Assembly (NCBI GenBank): GCA_900074885.1
Contig: FJUW01000048.1
Location: 1 to 64,000 of the forward strand
Source: Rhynchosporium graminicola
Taxonomy: Eukaryota; Ascomycota; Leotiomycetes; Helotiales; Ploettnerulaceae
Direction: 5' to 3'
Length of the DNA: 64,000 nucleotides
The stretch's first letter is position 1, and every line of letters starts with the position of its first letter. The notes under the pieces were generated by a model. The model did not search any database. It had not been told where the DNA came from and saw only the letters and a program-made list of their open reading frames with translations. Positions 59,927 through 64,000 of this stretch are shown here, piece after piece. The translations under genes and the position numbers were made by a program.

Positions 59927-60409
59927 TGTAAAAATTAAAGGTGGAAATCAGCTAAAAGGTCAGAATAATACGTGATTAATACGAATTGCTTTTTGCTTAC
60001 TTGAAGAGAGCTAACTACAGGAGAGATTCTAGCTACTTATATAGCTATGTGAGCTCTCTAGAATATTCTATACTACGTAATACAGAACTCCATAGAAGAA
60101 GATACGTATACCGTAGAATTATACTACGTTAGTAGTACGTTAGTAGAAACCTCTAGAAGTACGATATACGTACTAGAGAGTAGTAGAACTCTATCGAGAA
60201 CCTTCATAGTAACTCTAATAGAGTATGCAGGGTATAGGCTGTTGATAAGGTACAGGGTGTAGGTGCCAGGTACAACAAGGTACATGGGCAAGGTACTGAA
60301 CCAGGTACTAAGACCATGTACTAACAAGGTACAGGGTGTGTATACCAATGCAGGCAAAACTGACTAAGGTACTAGTAAACTGACTAAGGTACTAGTTACA
60401 AATCCAACA
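59927..60409 (-). repeat. Copia-B LTR, complete, reverse orientation (483 bp)
   Basis: From TGTAAAAATT to AATCCAACA. The flanks TATAC (left) and CTTAA (right) do not match, so it lacks a target duplication. A rearrangement at its right edge joined it to Copia-C. Confidence 0.85.
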
Positions 60410-60414
60410 CTTAA

Positions 60415-62620
60415 CTCTAACTTTCTAGTCCTTAAGTACTTAGTAAGTATTACTCTTAGCTTTTAGTAGAATTACCTAATCTCGTTAAGAATAGATATTG
60501 ATAATTATTAGAAAGTAGTAGTTTCTCTATATTATAGGCGGAAATAGTCTAGTGATATCGAATTATACTAGATCGAGAATCTTAGTAAGCTAGAGACTTA
60601 GTTACTTTGGAATTCGGTTCTTTATTTTCGTAAGAGTATATATATCGTAAATATTTAGATCCTTAGAGATCTTAATTCTCTTCTAGAGTATAATTACTTT
60701 ATATAAGTTCCGAATCTTATTAAGTCTAAAGTATATAAATCGTCGATAGTACTTAAGGTATCATTCGAGCTCCTTTCCTTCTGCGTTATCCTAGTTTTCT
60801 ATAGTATTCTCGTCTGCTTTAGTAGCTAGAAGTACTTTATGCTTATACGCTAGCTATTTGTATTAGCTATAGTTAACTTATCTATTACTAATTACTTATC
60901 TATTAAAAGCTTTAGAGATATATTTTATAATATATAAGCCTTAAGATTATATTACTTTTAAGACTTTCTTATTACTTTTTATAATCTAGATACTTTTATT
61001 ATCGAACTTTCCGAGGTAATTACTTTTATAGAGTTTCTTTATAGAGATTAAATTAATAACTAGTTTAGGAATAAAGAGTATATTATCTAGATAATAAGAA
61101 GTTCTATCTATAGCTTTAACTAGCGCTATTCCTCGTATACGAGAAGATAATATTCCTCTTCTTACTTATATATAGACTTTAGATATTAGCTTTAATTCCC
61201 TAAATAAGTAGAGTTAATTAGTTATAGATAAACTTATATTTATATTAACTACTTAGTCTTTAGAAGTACTCTTACTTATTAATTCTTTTAATAATATAAC
61301 TTTCTCTATAGGATTACTATTAGAACTAGATAATTCGCTTATTTCTTTTCCGGAGTCTTCTGAGTCCTTATTAGTATCTGAATTAGATTCTACGATAGTA
61401 GCGTATCCTTTTTTCCTCTATTATAAATCTTTAAATTTTAGCTTAATAGAGTATTTATTTTTACTAGTATAAGAAGATCGCGATTTCTTATTTTTGACTC
61501 GTGACTTAGTCTTACGAGTTAATTTATTATACTTCTTCTTTTCTTTTTCTAAATAGAAGTTCTTAGTATACTCTTTGCTTATAGTCTAGAATTCGCAGTT
61601 AGTGATAAATTAATCGCTAGATCTATAGTAGAAATACTTACGAGAAATACTTATTATACTTTAGTCTAATAAACTATTATTCTCTTAAGAATAATAGTTC
61701 GGGTAATAGTATACCTACTTATACTATTTCTATATTATATATACTCTTTCTTTATTATAGTTATTACTTTTAGTACTAAGGTCTTATAGTATTAATTTAT
61801 ACTTTTCTAAGGCTTTTACCTTTTCGTTAGTAGTTATTAAAAGCTATAGCTTAAAGCTTTTAAGAAAAGTAGTATAGCGACCTTACTTTCGGAGCGATAA
61901 AGTAAATAAGTAGAAAAGAGCTTTATCGGAATATAATTTTCCTATTTCTACGTTAGTAGTAATTAGCTTCTTATAGTATTCCTTTAGGTTTCGCTATAAT
62001 CTATCTATCCTATTATCCTTATTAAATATAAAAGTCTGAATCTTTATTATATATATATTCGCTATTAACGAGTTCGTTCTGTTATATTTAACCTTTAGTT
62101 TAGTCTATAATACTCCTACTGAATTATACTTATTAAGTAGTATAATATTATTATTACTAAGTCCTTCGATTATGATATCTAGAGCCTTCGAGTCGTCGGA
62201 TACTTATTTCTTAGCTTTCTCTAGATTCTATATTCTGCTGAGCCTCTCGAAATTACTTATAAGGTTATCTATAGTTAATACTAATAGTATACTTTCGGAG
62301 GTAGTCTCTAGTATGCTTTTGCCTTTTACTTCCTCTCAACTTATCTAAGTAAAGTTAATCTTGCTTATATCTATCGTATAGAATACTCTCTTTCTTCTAA
62401 TTTTAACTTTAGCTCGTAGAAACTATTTATTATAGTTCTTATAGCTTAGGATTAGTAACTTATTATCTTTCCTTATTTTTTCTTATAGTTATTACGCGAT
62501 ACTCGATATATTCGACTAGATTTTCTATAAGTTAACTATAGTTAACTTAATATATATATATAATTAGTAGATATTTATCTTTTACTAGCTATTAGTTTAT
62601 ATAGAGGCTATACTCAGTTT
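60415..62620 (-). pseudogene. Copia-C gag, protease and integrase start, RIP-degraded
   Basis: On the minus strand at about 60760-60540 the GAG-pre-integrase and integrase zinc region are recognisable: YRRFIYFRLNKIRNLYKV, then IYDIYTLTKIK, where the HHCC ligands have become Tyr. After it comes QYDI, the start of the integrase core. Upstream, 61400-61000 carries the segment joining protease and integrase. Further upstream Gag is only weakly readable. RIP-type stops are frequent. Confidence 0.6.
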
Positions 62621-62820
62621 AAGGGTTACGAGTAGCTTACTTACTTACTACTCGACTTTATAGTTATAGAGTTTCCTCTGAAGTCTACGAGTTATATAAT
62701 TATTTTTACGAGAAATAGTCTTTCTTATTATCTTCGGATTATTATTATAGATCTCTCTCTAGAGTCTACGAGTTATATAGTTAGTATTAAAAGCCTTCTT
62801 ATTTATAGCTCTCTGGTTAT

Positions 62821-63020
62821 TATTAGCGCTCTTACGTAACTCTTTAGTCTTCTTACTTTAACTAGAATACCCTTATCTTATATATTAGGGATTTTAATCG
62901 ATCGCTTTACTTTCGTTGATTATTAGTACTCTTACTTAGCCCTTTAGTCTTCTTACGTTAACTAGAATACTCCTATCTTATTTATTAGGGCTTGAATCGA
63001 TTGCCTTACTTTCGTCGATT
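62821..63020. repeat. 100-bp tandem duplication in the Copia-C leader
   Basis: Unit starts at 62821 and 62921, exact period 100 bp, with several transitions between copies. It contains a CTTTAGTCTTCTTAC stretch in both units. The neighbouring sequence also repeats AGTCTACGAGTTATATA (62687, 62765). Confidence 0.8.
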
Positions 63021-63194
63021 CGAAGTTACGTCCTGCCGGGGCTTATAACTTATTTAAAGGAATATCCCTATTCTCGTATACCTATAGGGATAGGGGCAAT
63101 ATTTATAGAGGAATTAGACGCTAGTAAGTTAGACTATTATCTTTATTAAGTAACTTAACTACTTAAGTATAACTACTATAGATCTATAATATAT

Positions 63195-63218
63195 CCCGGA
63201 TATTAAAGAATATCCGGG
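63195..63218. repeat. Perfect hairpin in the Copia-C LTR
   Basis: 10-bp arms CCCGGATATT and AATATCCGGG around the loop AAAG. It lies 54 bp inside the LTR terminus and is untouched by RIP. It may act in transcript folding or be a chance palindrome. Confidence 0.7.
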
Positions 63219-63272
63219 CTTATGTACTAGCTCTAGTCCCGATTAGGTTACTACGTGATACTGCACTGAACA

Positions 63273-64000
63273 CTAACTATTCTAATAACTACTTCTAATA
63301 CAGGTATAGTCTCGGAAGATGAAGTCGATAGTACGGATAGTATAGATACCGAATCTATAGTTAAGAACGAAGTTCTAGCACTAGAGGTCGATATTCCGGA
63401 GTAAATTACTATATAAAAGAAGCGTGGTAAGCCTCCTAGATCTAAGAACTATATACCGGAGTACGTCCCTAGGGCTACACGCTCTAGCTGTAATAATCCG
63501 ACTCTAAATCTGTAGCCTGAGGTAATACCGGAACCTAATAATAGCTACTCTTATACTATCTCTCTATTAGAAGAAGAGATAGAGAGTACTAGTTAGTATC
63601 GACTTGCCTTCTATATACCTTAAGAAGAGTCTCTATTCTTAGATAATCCGACTACTTTAGATCAGGCTATAAAGAGAGCTAATTAGCCAGAATAGAAGAA
63701 AGCGATTATTAAGGAATACCGATCTCTTAAAGAGAAGTCGACTTAGAAGAGTATAAGTCGCTCTAATATACTAAAAGGGTATAAAGTATTAGGTTCTCAT
63801 CTAGTTTTCAAGACTAAGAGAGATATAGATAGTAAAATCGATAAATATAAGGTCAGATTTATAGTCTAAGGTTATATATAACGATTTAGTCACGATTATA
63901 ATCAGACGCATACCGGAGTCTATAAATCTTCTACTTAGAAGATAAGCTTAGCAGTTGTAGCAGAGTATAACTTAGAAGTCGAATAGTTTAATATAGTAAT
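63273..64000 (+). pseudogene. Copia-A second copy: pre-RT linker and RT start (runs off the window)
   Basis: The plus-strand equivalent of 27830 to about 27100 inverted. It has a linker with SEDEVDSTD-like acidic stretches, then LGSHLVFKTKRDIDSKIDKYK near 63795-63858 and the first RT block towards 64000. RIP is mild and many codons are intact. Its 5' part was displaced by Copia-C, inserted directly before 63273. Confidence 0.75.

Larger units (their letters stand above)
60410..63272 (-). mobile_element. Copia-C retrotransposon, 5' part, minus strand
   Basis: Its right edge is an LTR start (sense TGTTCAGTGCAG at 63272), followed leftwards by leader, Gag, protease and the start of integrase. 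The left edge at 60410 is cut by the Copia-B LTR, so the rest of integrase, RT and RNase H are missing. It is inserted into a plus-strand Copia-A that continues at 63273. Confidence 0.65.

Overview
The window looks like a stretch of AT-rich, repeat-packed heterochromatin from a filamentous ascomycete (Pezizomycotina) that performs RIP (repeat-induced point mutation). CpA and TpG are nearly absent and TpA is in large excess over most of the 64 kb. Gln and Trp codons of every recognisable transposon protein have become stops (CAA/CAG to TAA/TAG, TGG to TAG/TGA), and His, Cys and Gly codons show the matching transitions. This is why almost no long ORF survives. Species cannot be fixed from sequence alone. 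A lone secreted-protein gene in RIP-degraded retrotransposons is the layout known from plant-associated Dothideomycetes such as Leptosphaeria, but that is only an analogy.

Layout: 1-8409, two nested 3' parts of a Ty3/Gypsy chromovirus (called Gypsy-1 here), inflated by sequence repeated on either side of single-N gaps. 8410-13836, a second Gypsy family (Gypsy-2, minus strand). 13837 to about 19400, an autonomous Helitron (Rep plus PIF1-type helicase), split at 14275-15947 by an intact non-autonomous LTR element with a perfect 5-bp target duplication. About 19400-20720, a RIP-hit Gln-rich reading frame of unknown nature. 20720 to about 24260, an island with normal CpA/TpG that RIP has spared. 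24263-25500, AT-rich sequence without recognised genes. 25500-30304, Copia-A (minus) carrying a 464-bp TRIM. 30305-30791, a solo Copia-B LTR. 30792-35975, Copia-D (plus). 35976-38309, Copia-B gag/protease and 5' LTR (minus). 38310-40813, Gypsy-2 gag with a second TRIM. 41067-60409, a multi-level nest: Copia-B contains a plus-strand Gypsy-1, which contains a full-length minus-strand Gypsy-1 and a third TRIM. 60410-63272, Copia-C (minus). 63273-64000, start of another Copia-A.

The most interesting object is a two-exon gene on the minus strand at 22714-23089, missed by single-ORF scanning. It encodes a 107-residue protein with a signal peptide and five cysteines, a 52-bp intron with good splice and branch signals, and a TATA box. 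It is a candidate small secreted protein (effector-like). I do not recognise it.

A second theme is a shared priming signature. In Gypsy-1, its non-autonomous relative and two TRIM families, the bases just downstream of the 5' LTR are complementary over 11-12 nt to a site inside the LTR, just downstream of a TATA-like motif. This is the arrangement of Tf1/sushi-type self-priming. Between elements these sites co-vary.
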